A program made the translations under genes and the position numbers. Below, in pieces: positions 1 through 6,670 of a DNA stretch of 7,319 nt. Source of the stretch: Ignavibacteria bacterium (GTDB lineage: Bacteria; Bacteroidota; Ignavibacteria; Ignavibacteriales; Melioribacteraceae). Each line of letters opens with the position of its first letter. Within the stretch, counting starts at the first letter, position 1. The stretch is from the NCBI GenBank assembly GCA_027347545.1, contig DAIEQT010000168.1:1-7319 (forward strand). Direction: 5' to 3'. The notes beneath the pieces are model-generated. The model did not search any database, was not told where the DNA came from, and worked only from the letters and a program-made list of their open reading frames with translations.

Positions 1-378
1 GATGATTACTTTGAGTTCTCTACTAAAGGCGCAAGAGTTGATGAATCACTTGCCAAGACTGATCTCAATAAAATTGCAGTGGTTCCAAATCCATATATAA
101 GCGCTGCATCTTGGGAAGTTAGAAATAACGTTGCTAACGGAAGAGGAACAAGACGCTTAGACTTTATTCACCTTCCCTCTTCATGCACAGTTAGAATCTA
201 TACGGTAACAGGTGCTTTGATTAAAACTCTGGAAAAAACAACCGGTGTTACAGATGGTACACTTTCTTGGAACTTAATTACCGAAGATGGTACCGACGTT
301 GCATACGGCTTATACATTTATCATGTTGATGCACCTGGGGTTGGCGAGTACATCGGCAAATTCGCGATAATCAAATAG
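1..378 (+). CDS. C-terminal end of a large T9SS-type secreted protein (5' end outside window)
   Basis: Frame 1 is open from the first base to the TAG at 376-378, giving 125 residues with no convincing start. The GTG at base 79 is an internal valine in the conserved VVPNPY motif. The visible part has the pattern typical of C-terminal domains of very large T9SS-exported proteins in Ignavibacteriota and relatives: VVPNPY (residues 26-31), an RRLDFIHLP strand, a VRIYTVTGALIKTL strand, then GTLSWNL, DVAYGLYIYHVDAP and a final GKFAIIK. It is a FlgD-like beta-sandwich that would direct outer-membrane translocation and be cleaved or anchored. The upstream domains, and so the function of the mature protein, cannot be seen. 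It lies 13 bases before the PorV/PorQ gene and is probably co-transcribed with it. The family call for the tail is good; the function of the whole protein is unknown. Confidence 0.8.
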   Translation, partial: DDYFEFSTKGARVDESLAKTDLNKIAVVPNPYISAASWEVRNNVANGRGTRRLDFIHLPSSCTVRIYTVTGALIKTLEKTTGVTDGTLSWNLITEDGTDVAYGLYIYHVDAPGVGEYIGKFAIIK

Positions 379-379
379 C

Positions 380-386
380 GGTGGAG
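380..386 (+). promoter_or_regulatory. Ribosome binding site deciding the PorV/PorQ start
   Basis: GGTGGAG sits 5 bases before the ATG at 392. The in-frame GTG at 386 overlaps this Shine-Dalgarno sequence and so is unlikely to be the start. Confidence 0.6.
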
Positions 387-391
387 TGAAT

Positions 392-1417
392 ATGAAAAGA
401 ATAAATATAATTATGATTGTTTTACTTGCTGTAACAGCTATCACCGCACAAGACGTTTCGAAAAACGTTTCAAAACGCGGAACAACAGCAGCACCATTCT
501 TGGGTATTAGCCAGGGTGCACGCGCATCCGCGATGGGAAGCGCGTTTGTAGCTGTTGCTGATGACCCGACAGCAATCTTCTGGAACCCGGCAGGTATTGC
601 TAGAATTCCGGGCGGCTCTGTTACTTTCGATCATACTAGCTGGATTGCTGATCTTAGCTATAACTATATGGCTGCAACGTATAACCTGGGTAACTACGGT
701 GCTATGGGTATCAGCTTCCTAAGTTCATCTATGGATGAAATGTCTGTAAGAACTGTTGATAAACCGGAAGGCACCGGCGAAATGTTCAAGGCACAAGATG
801 TTGTTTTTTCTGTTGCCTATGCAATTAGTCTTACAGATAATTTTTCAATCGGGTTTAATCCAAAATTTATTATGCAAAGTATTTGGAGAACATCTGCCAG
901 TGCGTTTGCTCTTGATTTAGGAGTTATGTACAGAACTCCTTTTGACGGGATTATGCTCGCTATGTCAATTCAGAATTTTGGAACGAAGATGAAGTTAAAC
1001 GGAACCTCTGCACTTGTTCTTTATGATCCGGATCCCAACACAACTGGAAACAATGGAAAGATTCCTGCATATCTTGAAACAGATGAATGGGAACTGCCGT
1101 TAACATTTAGAGTTGGTTTATCCTACGAGCCTTTCCGCACAGAAATGCACAGCTTAGTTGTTGCGTTCGATGCATTGCATCCATCCGACGATTATGAAAG
1201 CATTAATGCTGGAATGGAATATGGCTTTAGCGATATGTTCTTTTTGCGCGGTGGTTACAAGTCGTTGTTCCTAAAAGATTCCGAAGAATCATTTACTGTT
1301 GGTGCAGGCATTAAACAGACATTCTTTGGAAATGTTGGAATTAAGGTTGATTACTCGTATGGAGATTTTGGTAGATTAAAAGATGTTCAGAAACTATCTG
1401 TTGGTGTAACATTCTAA
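392..1417 (+). CDS. PorV/PorQ family outer-membrane protein
   Basis: A 341-residue protein with a signal peptide (MKR, then a hydrophobic run, probable cleavage after AITA at residue 19). The start of the mature protein shows the PorV/PorQ hallmark: GISQGARASAMGSAFVAVADDPTAIFWNPAGIA at roughly residues 38-70 carries the G-ARA-AMG-A and D-P-A-WNPAG motifs. The rest alternates hydrophobic and polar residues as in a FadL-like beta-barrel and ends on phenylalanine, as outer-membrane barrels do. PorV is the outer-membrane shuttle that takes T9SS cargo from the translocon to the attachment complex; PorQ is a related component. Organisms of this group carry many paralogues, so the exact role here (general component or partner for the cargo protein encoded just upstream) is inference. 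Start chosen at ATG 392 because of the RBS position. The gene is followed by a terminator. Confidence 0.85.
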   Translation: MKRINIIMIVLLAVTAITAQDVSKNVSKRGTTAAPFLGISQGARASAMGSAFVAVADDPTAIFWNPAGIARIPGGSVTFDHTSWIADLSYNYMAATYNLGNYGAMGISFLSSSMDEMSVRTVDKPEGTGEMFKAQDVVFSVAYAISLTDNFSIGFNPKFIMQSIWRTSASAFALDLGVMYRTPFDGIMLAMSIQNFGTKMKLNGTSALVLYDPDPNTTGNNGKIPAYLETDEWELPLTFRVGLSYEPFRTEMHSLVVAFDALHPSDDYESINAGMEYGFSDMFFLRGGYKSLFLKDSEESFTVGAGIKQTFFGNVGIKVDYSYGDFGRLKDVQKLSVGVTF

Positions 1418-1465
1418 AAAAATTCCCGTGATTCATGGTGCCTCCTAGATCCATTGGAATGCAGC

Positions 1466-1496
1466 AGGGTGAGTGTAAACGCTCACCCTTTGTTGT
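1466..1496 (+). terminator. Rho-independent terminator after the PorV/PorQ gene
   Basis: A 10-bp stem (1466-1475 with 1480-1489, one T-G wobble) closes a TAAA loop and is followed by TTTGTTGT. It ends only 14 bases before the licheninase RBS, so it also lies in the leader of the next gene. Confidence 0.75.
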
Positions 1497-1510
1497 ATAA
1501 AGCAAAACAA

Positions 1511-1516
1511 AGAGGA
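1511..1516 (+). promoter_or_regulatory. Ribosome binding site deciding the licheninase start
   Basis: AGAGGA lies 8 bases before the ATG at 1525. The earlier in-frame ATG at 1516 overlaps the RBS, and starting there would put IY before the MKK of a normal signal peptide. The start at 1525 is therefore preferred. Confidence 0.55.
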
Positions 1517-1524
1517 TGATTTAT

Positions 1525-3402
1525 ATGAAAAAAATAAGTTTGGTTGTTGCTCTGCTTGTTGTAGTTCTTCAATTCTCTACTTTAACCGCAAAGAATTACA
1601 AAGGTGCCGAGTATAGAACTAAAGAGAGATTTCTTTATGGAAGATTCGAAGCGAGTTTTAAGGCATGCGGAAAAGAAGGCTCGCTTAGTACAATGTTTAC
1701 TTACTTTGATGGTACAGCGGAAGACCCTTGGGCAAACGGCAAGTGGAACGAGATTGATATTGAAGTAATAGGCCGCTACAATAATGATGTTCAGTTTAAC
1801 ACTATAACTCCCAGCTCGGTAAATCACGTACGCCACCACCCGGTTAACTTTGATCCAGCGCTTGATTATCATACTTATGCCATTGAATGGACGCCTGAAT
1901 ACATTGCCTGGTTTATTGACGGAGTAGAGGTTTACAAGCAAACAGAAGATTTTGTGAAAACAATTACACGTGCGCAAAAATTAATGTTCAATATGTGGAT
2001 ACCGCAATGGACAAACTGGATGGGTGTATTCACAGAGCAGATTCTTCCGGCATTCACTTATTATGATTGGGCTTCTTACTACACCTACACTCCCGGTAAA
2101 GGTAATTATGGAACCGATAATAATTTTACTTTTAGCTGGCGCGATGAATTTGATTCTTTTGATACCAACAAATGGGAAAAGGCATCACATACCTGGCAAG
2201 GAAATAACAGCGATATGTCTCCGGACAATATTGCATTCAAAAATGGAAAGATGATTTTGAGTTTAACGACTACAACTTCTACCGGCGTTAATGACACAAA
2301 AGCCCCGACAATTCTTTCCGTACGTGCTATTAATGAAACTAAAATTCAAGCTTTCTTTTCGGAAGAAATTGATAAAACTTCAGCTGAAGCAGCAGATAAA
2401 TACATTTTAGGAGGGATGCCGCCAACTAAAAAAGCTGCGCTTCTTAAGGATAACAGAACTGTAGAACTTGATGTAGAAAAATTAGACTTATCCGCTTTGC
2501 CAAATTTAATTGTTCTTGGTGGAATTCAGGATAAAGCTTCTCCGCCAAATTCTTCAACCGCACTAGCAAGAACAATTATCGCAACCGCAAAATTAAAATT
2601 CCCGTTCAAAGTAAATGTTGGCGGTTCAGCCGCCGCCGGATTTATTTCTGATAGAGAATTTACTTCCGATACTTCGAACTTCGGATATATGGAAGGTTCT
2701 AAAAGCACATTCTCCGGAGATATTGCCAATACAACAGACGACGCAATTTTTCTAACCGAGATTAACGGAATGGCAAAGTACGTTGTGCGTGTTCCTAATG
2801 GTAAGTACAGAATTAAATTATTGTTCGCCGAAAATTATATAACCAAGATCAACGAAAGAGTATTTGATGTTTACGTCCAGGGTAAGCAAGCAATAAAAGC
2901 CTTAGATATTTTTAAGGAAGTCGGACAGAAAACAGCGCTGGAGAAAGTGATTGATAATGTAGAGGTAACAAACTATTTAATTGATATTCACTTTGCTGCA
3001 TTAGTGCAGAGACCGCTTCTTAACGGAATAATTATTGAGCAGATTGGAACAGATGTGGAAGAACATTCAAGCATTCCAAGCGGTTATCAGCTTGAGCAGA
3101 ATTATCCAAACCCATTTAATCCGGAAACGACAATAAACTTTACAATACCAAATGTAGAGACGACCCGGCGGGTCGTCTTTACGACGTTGAAAGTTTACGA
3201 TACGTTAGGAAGAGAAGTCGCTACTGTAGTGAGCGAACACAAACAGCCGGGAAAATATACGGTTGCATTTAACGCACGTCATCTCGAGCGCAGTCGAGAG
3301 ATACCAAGCGGTGTTTATTTTTATCAACTGAGAGTAGGCGATCCTTCGCTTCGCTCAGGACAAAGCTTTGTTCAAACAAAAAAGATGATGCTTCTCAAAT
3401 AA
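1525..3402 (+). CDS. Secreted circularly permuted GH16 licheninase with Ig-like, malectin and T9SS sorting domains
   Basis: A 625-residue secreted endo-beta-1,3-1,4-glucanase (EC 3.2.1.73 predicted). Residues 1-22 are a signal peptide ending LTA. Residues 24-187 are the catalytic half of a GH16 fold, with the bulge-free EIDIE motif: nucleophile E76, D78, acid/base E80. Residues 203-249 (FSWRDEFDSFD through MILSLTT) are the strands that open a normal GH16 domain, here placed after the catalytic half, the permuted order known from Fibrobacter succinogenes licheninase. Residues 258-335 resemble a bacterial Ig-like (SbsA/Big_5) domain. Residues 359-507 resemble malectin/CBM57 (FKVNVGG, YVVRVPNGKYRIKLLFAE, VFDVYVQG, NGIIIEQI), probably carbohydrate-binding. 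Residues 517-625 are a T9SS type A sorting tail (YQLEQNYPNPFNPETTINF, LKVYDTLGREV, PSGVYFYQL, TKKMMLLK) carrying three repeat-derived insertions. The GH3 gene follows after 57 bases with no terminator, so an operon is likely. Laminarinase or another GH16 specificity is less likely given the bulge-free motif. Confidence 0.88.
   Translation: MKKISLVVALLVVVLQFSTLTAKNYKGAEYRTKERFLYGRFEASFKACGKEGSLSTMFTYFDGTAEDPWANGKWNEIDIEVIGRYNNDVQFNTITPSSVNHVRHHPVNFDPALDYHTYAIEWTPEYIAWFIDGVEVYKQTEDFVKTITRAQKLMFNMWIPQWTNWMGVFTEQILPAFTYYDWASYYTYTPGKGNYGTDNNFTFSWRDEFDSFDTNKWEKASHTWQGNNSDMSPDNIAFKNGKMILSLTTTTSTGVNDTKAPTILSVRAINETKIQAFFSEEIDKTSAEAADKYILGGMPPTKKAALLKDNRTVELDVEKLDLSALPNLIVLGGIQDKASPPNSSTALARTIIATAKLKFPFKVNVGGSAAAGFISDREFTSDTSNFGYMEGSKSTFSGDIANTTDDAIFLTEINGMAKYVVRVPNGKYRIKLLFAENYITKINERVFDVYVQGKQAIKALDIFKEVGQKTALEKVIDNVEVTNYLIDIHFAALVQRPLLNGIIIEQIGTDVEEHSSIPSGYQLEQNYPNPFNPETTINFTIPNVETTRRVVFTTLKVYDTLGREVATVVSEHKQPGKYTVAFNARHLERSREIPSGVYFYQLRVGDPSLRSGQSFVQTKKMMLLK
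3154..3183 (+). repeat. Palindromic REP-like element inside the sorting-domain coding sequence (1)
   Basis: Bases 3154-3166 and 3170-3182 form 13-bp inverted arms (one G-T wobble) around a GGC centre, much more GC-rich than the flanks. It is translated in frame as VETTRRVVFT (residues 544-553), between the IPN and TLKVYD strands where ordinary sorting domains are continuous or have a short turn. The GTAGAGACG...CGTCTCTAC form is, from memory, a common intergenic repeat type in FCB and other genomes. Confidence 0.65.
3277..3303 (+). repeat. REP-like element inside the sorting-domain coding sequence (2)
   Basis: A GTCATCTCGAGCGCAGTCGAGAGAT-type sequence containing TCTCGA (3282-3287) and TCGAGA (3294-3299) around GCGCAG. 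It is translated in frame as RHLERSREI (residues 585-593) between FNA and PSGVYFY, where ordinary sorting domains have only two or three residues. It resembles widespread GTCATTTCGAGCG-type genomic repeats (recalled, not searched). Confidence 0.6.
3340..3363 (+). repeat. REP-like element inside the sorting-domain coding sequence (3)
   Basis: GATCCTTCGCTTCGCTCAGGA, with TCCT/AGGA ends (3342-3345 and 3357-3360), is translated in frame as DPSLRSGQ (residues 606-613) between LRVG and SFVQTKKM, which are adjacent in ordinary sorting domains. It resembles the CCTTCGACTTCGCTCAGGA repeat found in many genomes (recalled, not searched) and often pairs with element 2 types. Confidence 0.6.
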
Positions 3403-3459
3403 GTTATCCTATTTAGTATTTTCGCAGAGCAATCTTTAACCTATCTCAATGGAATAACA

Positions 3460-5655
3460 ATGGCTAAATCCGCAAAGACAAGTTCACAGAATATGAATGT
3501 TGATAAGAAAGTAAAATCACTGCTTGCCAAGATGACGCTTGAAGAAAAAGTTGGGCAGATGACGCAGATTACTCTGCAAGCTGTTTCTACACAAGCCAGG
3601 ACTAAAGACCAAGAACATATTCTTGATGTTGCAAAACTTAAAGAAGCTATTGTTAAGTATAAAATCGGTTCTATGCTTAATGCCTGGGATGCGGCTTTCT
3701 CACTTGATTACTGGCATTACATCATAAAAAATGTTCAAGACATTGCTCTAACTAAAATAAGATTAAAAATACCGGTGCTTTACGGAGTTGATGCAATTCA
3801 TGGCGCAACTTACACGCTTGGTTCAACTTTGTTTCCACAGTCGCTTGCAATGGCATCATCTTTCAATCGTGATTTAGAAAGAAGCGCCGGAGAGATTTGC
3901 TCTAAAGAAGTTCGCGCTTCGGGAATTCCATGGAATTTTTATCCTGTTCTCGATGTTGGAAGAAACCCAATCTGGCCAAGATACTGGGAAACATTTGGTG
4001 AAGATACTTTTCTTGTTAGCGAGATGGGCAAAGCTTATATAAACGGCGCGCAGGCTGATAATATGTGTCGCGATGATAAAGTTGCAATTTGCCTAAAACA
4101 TTATGCCGGTTATAGCGTGCCGCTAAATGGTAAAGACAGATCGCCCGCGTGGATTGGCGAGCGAAGTCTGCGAGAATATTTTTTGCCTCCTTTCAAAAAT
4201 GCGGTTAATGCCGGCGCAGAAACAATTATGATTAACTCTGCTGAGATTGATGGAATTCCCGGACACGCAAACTATCATTTGCTTACAGAGGTTCTTCGCA
4301 ACGAATGGAAGTTCAAAGGCTTCACTGTTTCTGATTGGCAAGATATCCAACGACTTCACATTAGAGATAACGTAGCAGATACGCCGGAAGAAGCGGTGCG
4401 CATGGCTGTTATGGCTGGTGTTGATATGAGCATGGTTCCATTTAATTTTTCTTTCTGCAAAATTTTGGTGAAGTTGGTTAAACAAGGCAAAGTGCCGATG
4501 AAAAGAATCAACGAAGCAGTGAGTAGAATTTTGCGAGTTAAGTTTATGGTTGGCTTGTTTGAAAATCCTTATTCAAAAACTTCTTGCGCGAATGAATTTG
4601 CGTGCGATAAACATACTGAACAAAATTATGAAGCCGCTAAAGAAACAGTAATACTAGCTAAAAATGAAAACAATTTACTTCCGTTATCTAAAAACACAAA
4701 GCTGCTTGTAACCGGACCAACAGCAGATAAACTTTCTGTTTTGAACGGCGGCTGGACTATTACCTGGCAGGGAAATGTGGAAGAGCTTTATCCTAAAGAA
4801 AAGAAAACCGTTCTTGATTCCGTGAAGGAAAAAATTGGTGAGGAGAATATAGTCTTTGTTGCCGGAACAGATTTTAACAAAGAAATAAATATTAAATCGG
4901 CAGTCGAAGCAGCAAAAGAGGTAGACGCAGTGCTGCTTTGTCTGGGCGAACCAACTTATTGCGAAACCCCGGGAAACATTGTTGACCTTACTTTAGAAGA
5001 AGCGCAGTTAAAATTGGCTTTAGAAATTTCAAAAACCGGTAAGCCGGTTATCTTTTTATTGCTTGAAGGGAGACCGCGCATCATTAGCAAGATTGAAGCA
5101 ATAGCAAGTGCTGTTGTTGTATCATTCTTGCCAGGGATGGAAGGAGGGCGCGCAATTGCGGATGTGTTATTTGGCGATGTAAATCCAAGCGCAAAAATGC
5201 CGGTCAGCTATCCACGCTATGTAAACGACTTTGTTCATTACGACCACAAATACCTTGAAGCGCGTGACGGCAATGTTTATAATCCTCAATACAAATTTGG
5301 ACATGGTTTAAGCTACACAACTTACGAGTACAGCAATCTTCGTATATTGAAAAAGAAAATTAAAAATGGAGAGAGTGTTAAAGTAAGAGTTGATGTTACA
5401 AATACCGGAAAACGGAGTGGAAAAGAAACTGTGCTGATGTATCTCTCAGATGTTTATGCGACAGTCTCACCATGTAATAAAAGGCTTAAGGGATTCGAGA
5501 AAATTTATCTTGAGCCTAACGAAACCAAAACTGTAGAGTTTGTAATCACACCAGAACACATGTCGTTTATCGGTTTGAATTTGAAACCGGTGATTGAGAA
5601 AGGAAAATTTATAGTAAGTGTAGAAAAGCTTAAAGCAGAGTTTGAACTAAGCTAG
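3460..5655 (+). CDS. GH3 family beta-glucosidase, no signal peptide
   Basis: A 731-residue GH3 glycoside hydrolase, usual size for the three-domain type. Residues 14-360 form the (beta/alpha)8 barrel: KMTLEEKVGQM near the N-terminus, GVDAIHG (109-115, D111 expected to bind glucose in subsite -1), the RYWETFGED loop (174-182), KHYAGY (213-218) and FTVSDW with nucleophile D292. Residues 390-590 form the alpha/beta sandwich. Its CLGEPTYCETPGN motif (494-506) holds the candidate acid/base glutamate (E497 or E502). Residues 626-731 form the C-terminal fibronectin-III-like domain. It should release glucose from beta-linked oligosaccharides, fitting the licheninase upstream. The N-terminus MAKSAKTSSQN has no hydrophobic segment, and no ATG, GTG or TTG lies in frame between the preceding stop and base 3460, so cytoplasmic location is predicted. 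The RBS is weak (GGAAT at 3451). Beta-xylosidase or beta-glucan exohydrolase activity cannot be excluded. Confidence 0.9.
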   Translation: MAKSAKTSSQNMNVDKKVKSLLAKMTLEEKVGQMTQITLQAVSTQARTKDQEHILDVAKLKEAIVKYKIGSMLNAWDAAFSLDYWHYIIKNVQDIALTKIRLKIPVLYGVDAIHGATYTLGSTLFPQSLAMASSFNRDLERSAGEICSKEVRASGIPWNFYPVLDVGRNPIWPRYWETFGEDTFLVSEMGKAYINGAQADNMCRDDKVAICLKHYAGYSVPLNGKDRSPAWIGERSLREYFLPPFKNAVNAGAETIMINSAEIDGIPGHANYHLLTEVLRNEWKFKGFTVSDWQDIQRLHIRDNVADTPEEAVRMAVMAGVDMSMVPFNFSFCKILVKLVKQGKVPMKRINEAVSRILRVKFMVGLFENPYSKTSCANEFACDKHTEQNYEAAKETVILAKNENNLLPLSKNTKLLVTGPTADKLSVLNGGWTITWQGNVEELYPKEKKTVLDSVKEKIGEENIVFVAGTDFNKEINIKSAVEAAKEVDAVLLCLGEPTYCETPGNIVDLTLEEAQLKLALEISKTGKPVIFLLLEGRPRIISKIEAIASAVVVSFLPGMEGGRAIADVLFGDVNPSAKMPVSYPRYVNDFVHYDHKYLEARDGNVYNPQYKFGHGLSYTTYEYSNLRILKKKIKNGESVKVRVDVTNTGKRSGKETVLMYLSDVYATVSPCNKRLKGFEKIYLEPNETKTVEFVITPEHMSFIGLNLKPVIEKGKFIVSVEKLKAEFELS

Positions 5656-5681
5656 CCGTTTCTTTGACTCTTTTGCTTTAT

Positions 5682-5710
5682 GCTGATAGCCGAGTGCTGA
5701 CAGCTTTTTT
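5682..5710 (+). terminator. Probable Rho-independent terminator after the GH3 gene
   Basis: Bases 5682-5690 pair with 5696-5704 (one A-A mismatch, one T-G wobble) around a CGAGT loop, followed directly by six T (5705-5710). The arms are also an imperfect direct repeat, TGCTGATAGC (5681-5690) and TGCTGACAGC (5695-5704). Confidence 0.6.
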
Positions 5711-5773
5711 ATTATGCCTTCTTACTACCAGAATTTGTAATTTCACTCAATAAAACTTCTTGCCGAGTATGAA

Positions 5774-6571
5774 ATGAAGATCAAAAATATCCTTCTAGTG
5801 TTAGTAACTGTTTCAGCTTTTTCTTTCTTTACTTCTTGCGGCTCAAGCGCCGTTGTACAAAGCGCATGGCGTTCATCGGAAATTAAAATTGACGGCAATT
5901 TTACAGATTGGCAAAATCATCTCAAATTATTAACTGACCAAAAAATCTCGCTCGGATTTACAAATGACGACAAATTCCTTTACATGTGTTTGGTTACTGA
6001 AGACAGAACGAAGATTATGCAAATGACGCGAGACGGATTCATTACTTGGTTTATCCCTTCCGGCGGAAGTGATAATACGTTTGGTATTAAGTATCCGCTT
6101 CCATACAAAAACCCGCCGCGCGAGCAAATGCAAAATATTGGGCGCGAAATGTTTCAGCAGGGCGGCTTGGATAAAATTGTAAACATGCTGCTCGAAAAAC
6201 AGAACGAGATACAAATACTTAATTTCGATAAATATTCCCTCTCACTCCTGCCAATTGAAAATCAGGATGGCATTAAGGCAAAGCTAGGTTATGTTGACGG
6301 CAAGTTTGTTTACGAACTTCAAGTTCCGCTGGCGGTTCATTCCGATTACGCGTTTCAAATTGCATCCATGCCTGGAGAAAATCTGCAAATCAAATTTGAG
6401 ACGGAACAAGCAGAAGCAGCTGCCGGGAGAGGCGCTGGAGCTGGAATGGCACAAGGAGGTGGCGGAATGGGTGAGATGAGACAAGGAGCCGGCGGCGGAA
6501 ACATGCAAAGGTTCCAGATGCCTGAGCCTCTGAACTATTCTACAGAAGTAAAATTGGCTCAGCAGAAGTGA
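5774..6571 (+). CDS. Lipoprotein with CBM9/DOMON-like N-terminal region and Gly/Met/Gln-rich tail, function unknown
   Basis: A 265-residue protein starting MKIKN with a lipoprotein signal; the lipobox FTSC places the lipidated cysteine at residue 22. Residues 36-95 (EIKIDGNFTDWQ, LGFTNDDKFLYMCLVTED, GFITWFIP) look like the first strands of a CBM9/DOMON-like beta-sandwich, a fold that binds sugars or haem in other proteins. The conserved IDG-x-x-x-DW opening is the clearest sign. Residues 113-148 are probably helical (REQMQNIGREMFQQ, DKIVNMLLEKQNEIQ). A strand pair near 168-187 (AKLGYVDGKFVYELQVPL) resembles the closing strands of the same fold. Residues 213-247 are low complexity, rich in Gly, Ala, Met and Gln. 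No catalytic motif is recognised. No good RBS is seen before 5774; the ATG at 5769 stops after two codons. Its place beside a glucan locus suggests an envelope role, which is a guess. Confidence 0.75.
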   Translation: MKIKNILLVLVTVSAFSFFTSCGSSAVVQSAWRSSEIKIDGNFTDWQNHLKLLTDQKISLGFTNDDKFLYMCLVTEDRTKIMQMTRDGFITWFIPSGGSDNTFGIKYPLPYKNPPREQMQNIGREMFQQGGLDKIVNMLLEKQNEIQILNFDKYSLSLLPIENQDGIKAKLGYVDGKFVYELQVPLAVHSDYAFQIASMPGENLQIKFETEQAEAAAGRGAGAGMAQGGGGMGEMRQGAGGGNMQRFQMPEPLNYSTEVKLAQQK

Positions 6572-6582
6572 TTTTTAAGTTA

Positions 6583-6612
6583 GGTTGAAGCTGCTCTTCA
6601 ACCCCATTGTTG
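6583..6612 (+). terminator. Hairpin after the lipoprotein gene, probable terminator
   Basis: A perfect 8-bp stem, GGTTGAAG (6583-6590) with CTTCAACC (6596-6603), closes a CTGCT loop 12 bases after the stop codon. The following CCATTGTTG is only partly T-rich, so termination strength is uncertain. It ends in the same TTGTTGT word as the hairpin at 1466. Confidence 0.5.
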
Positions 6613-6670
6613 TGCAGTTAATCGTACAGACGGAAGAGAGAGACAAGCAAGATTAGACCTCCTTTTCTTC

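Noticed and set aside
79..378. A 99-residue gene starting at GTG 79
   Set aside because: The frame is open to the window's left edge, GTG 79 is inside the conserved VVPNPY motif, and there is no RBS. It is the tail of a longer gene.
1582..1977. Antisense open frame opposite the GH16 domain
   Set aside because: It is opposite strongly conserved catalytic sequence, has no recognisable domain and no RBS.
1525..2280. The GH16 domain as a truncated or frameshifted gene missing its N-terminal strands
   Set aside because: The missing strands are present after the catalytic half in the same frame, so this is circular permutation, not damage.
3400..3460. A single in-frame stop between the GH16 and GH3 genes, suggesting a broken fusion
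   Set aside because: The T9SS sorting domain must be C-terminal and is complete at the stop. The GH3 protein has its own ATG, and the 19 codons between show no domain sequence.
4123..4485. Antisense open frame opposite the GH3 gene
   Set aside because: It lies fully within the GH3 barrel coding region; composition is that of a shadow frame.
5930..6508. Antisense and alternative-frame open readings across the lipoprotein gene
   Set aside because: All overlap the lipoprotein frame, which alone has a signal peptide, lipobox and coherent strands.
6213..6571. Frameshift producing the Gly-rich end of the lipoprotein
   Set aside because: The frame remains coherent before (VYELQVPL) and after (PEPLNYSTEVKLAQQK) the low-complexity stretch, so the stretch is a natural insert.
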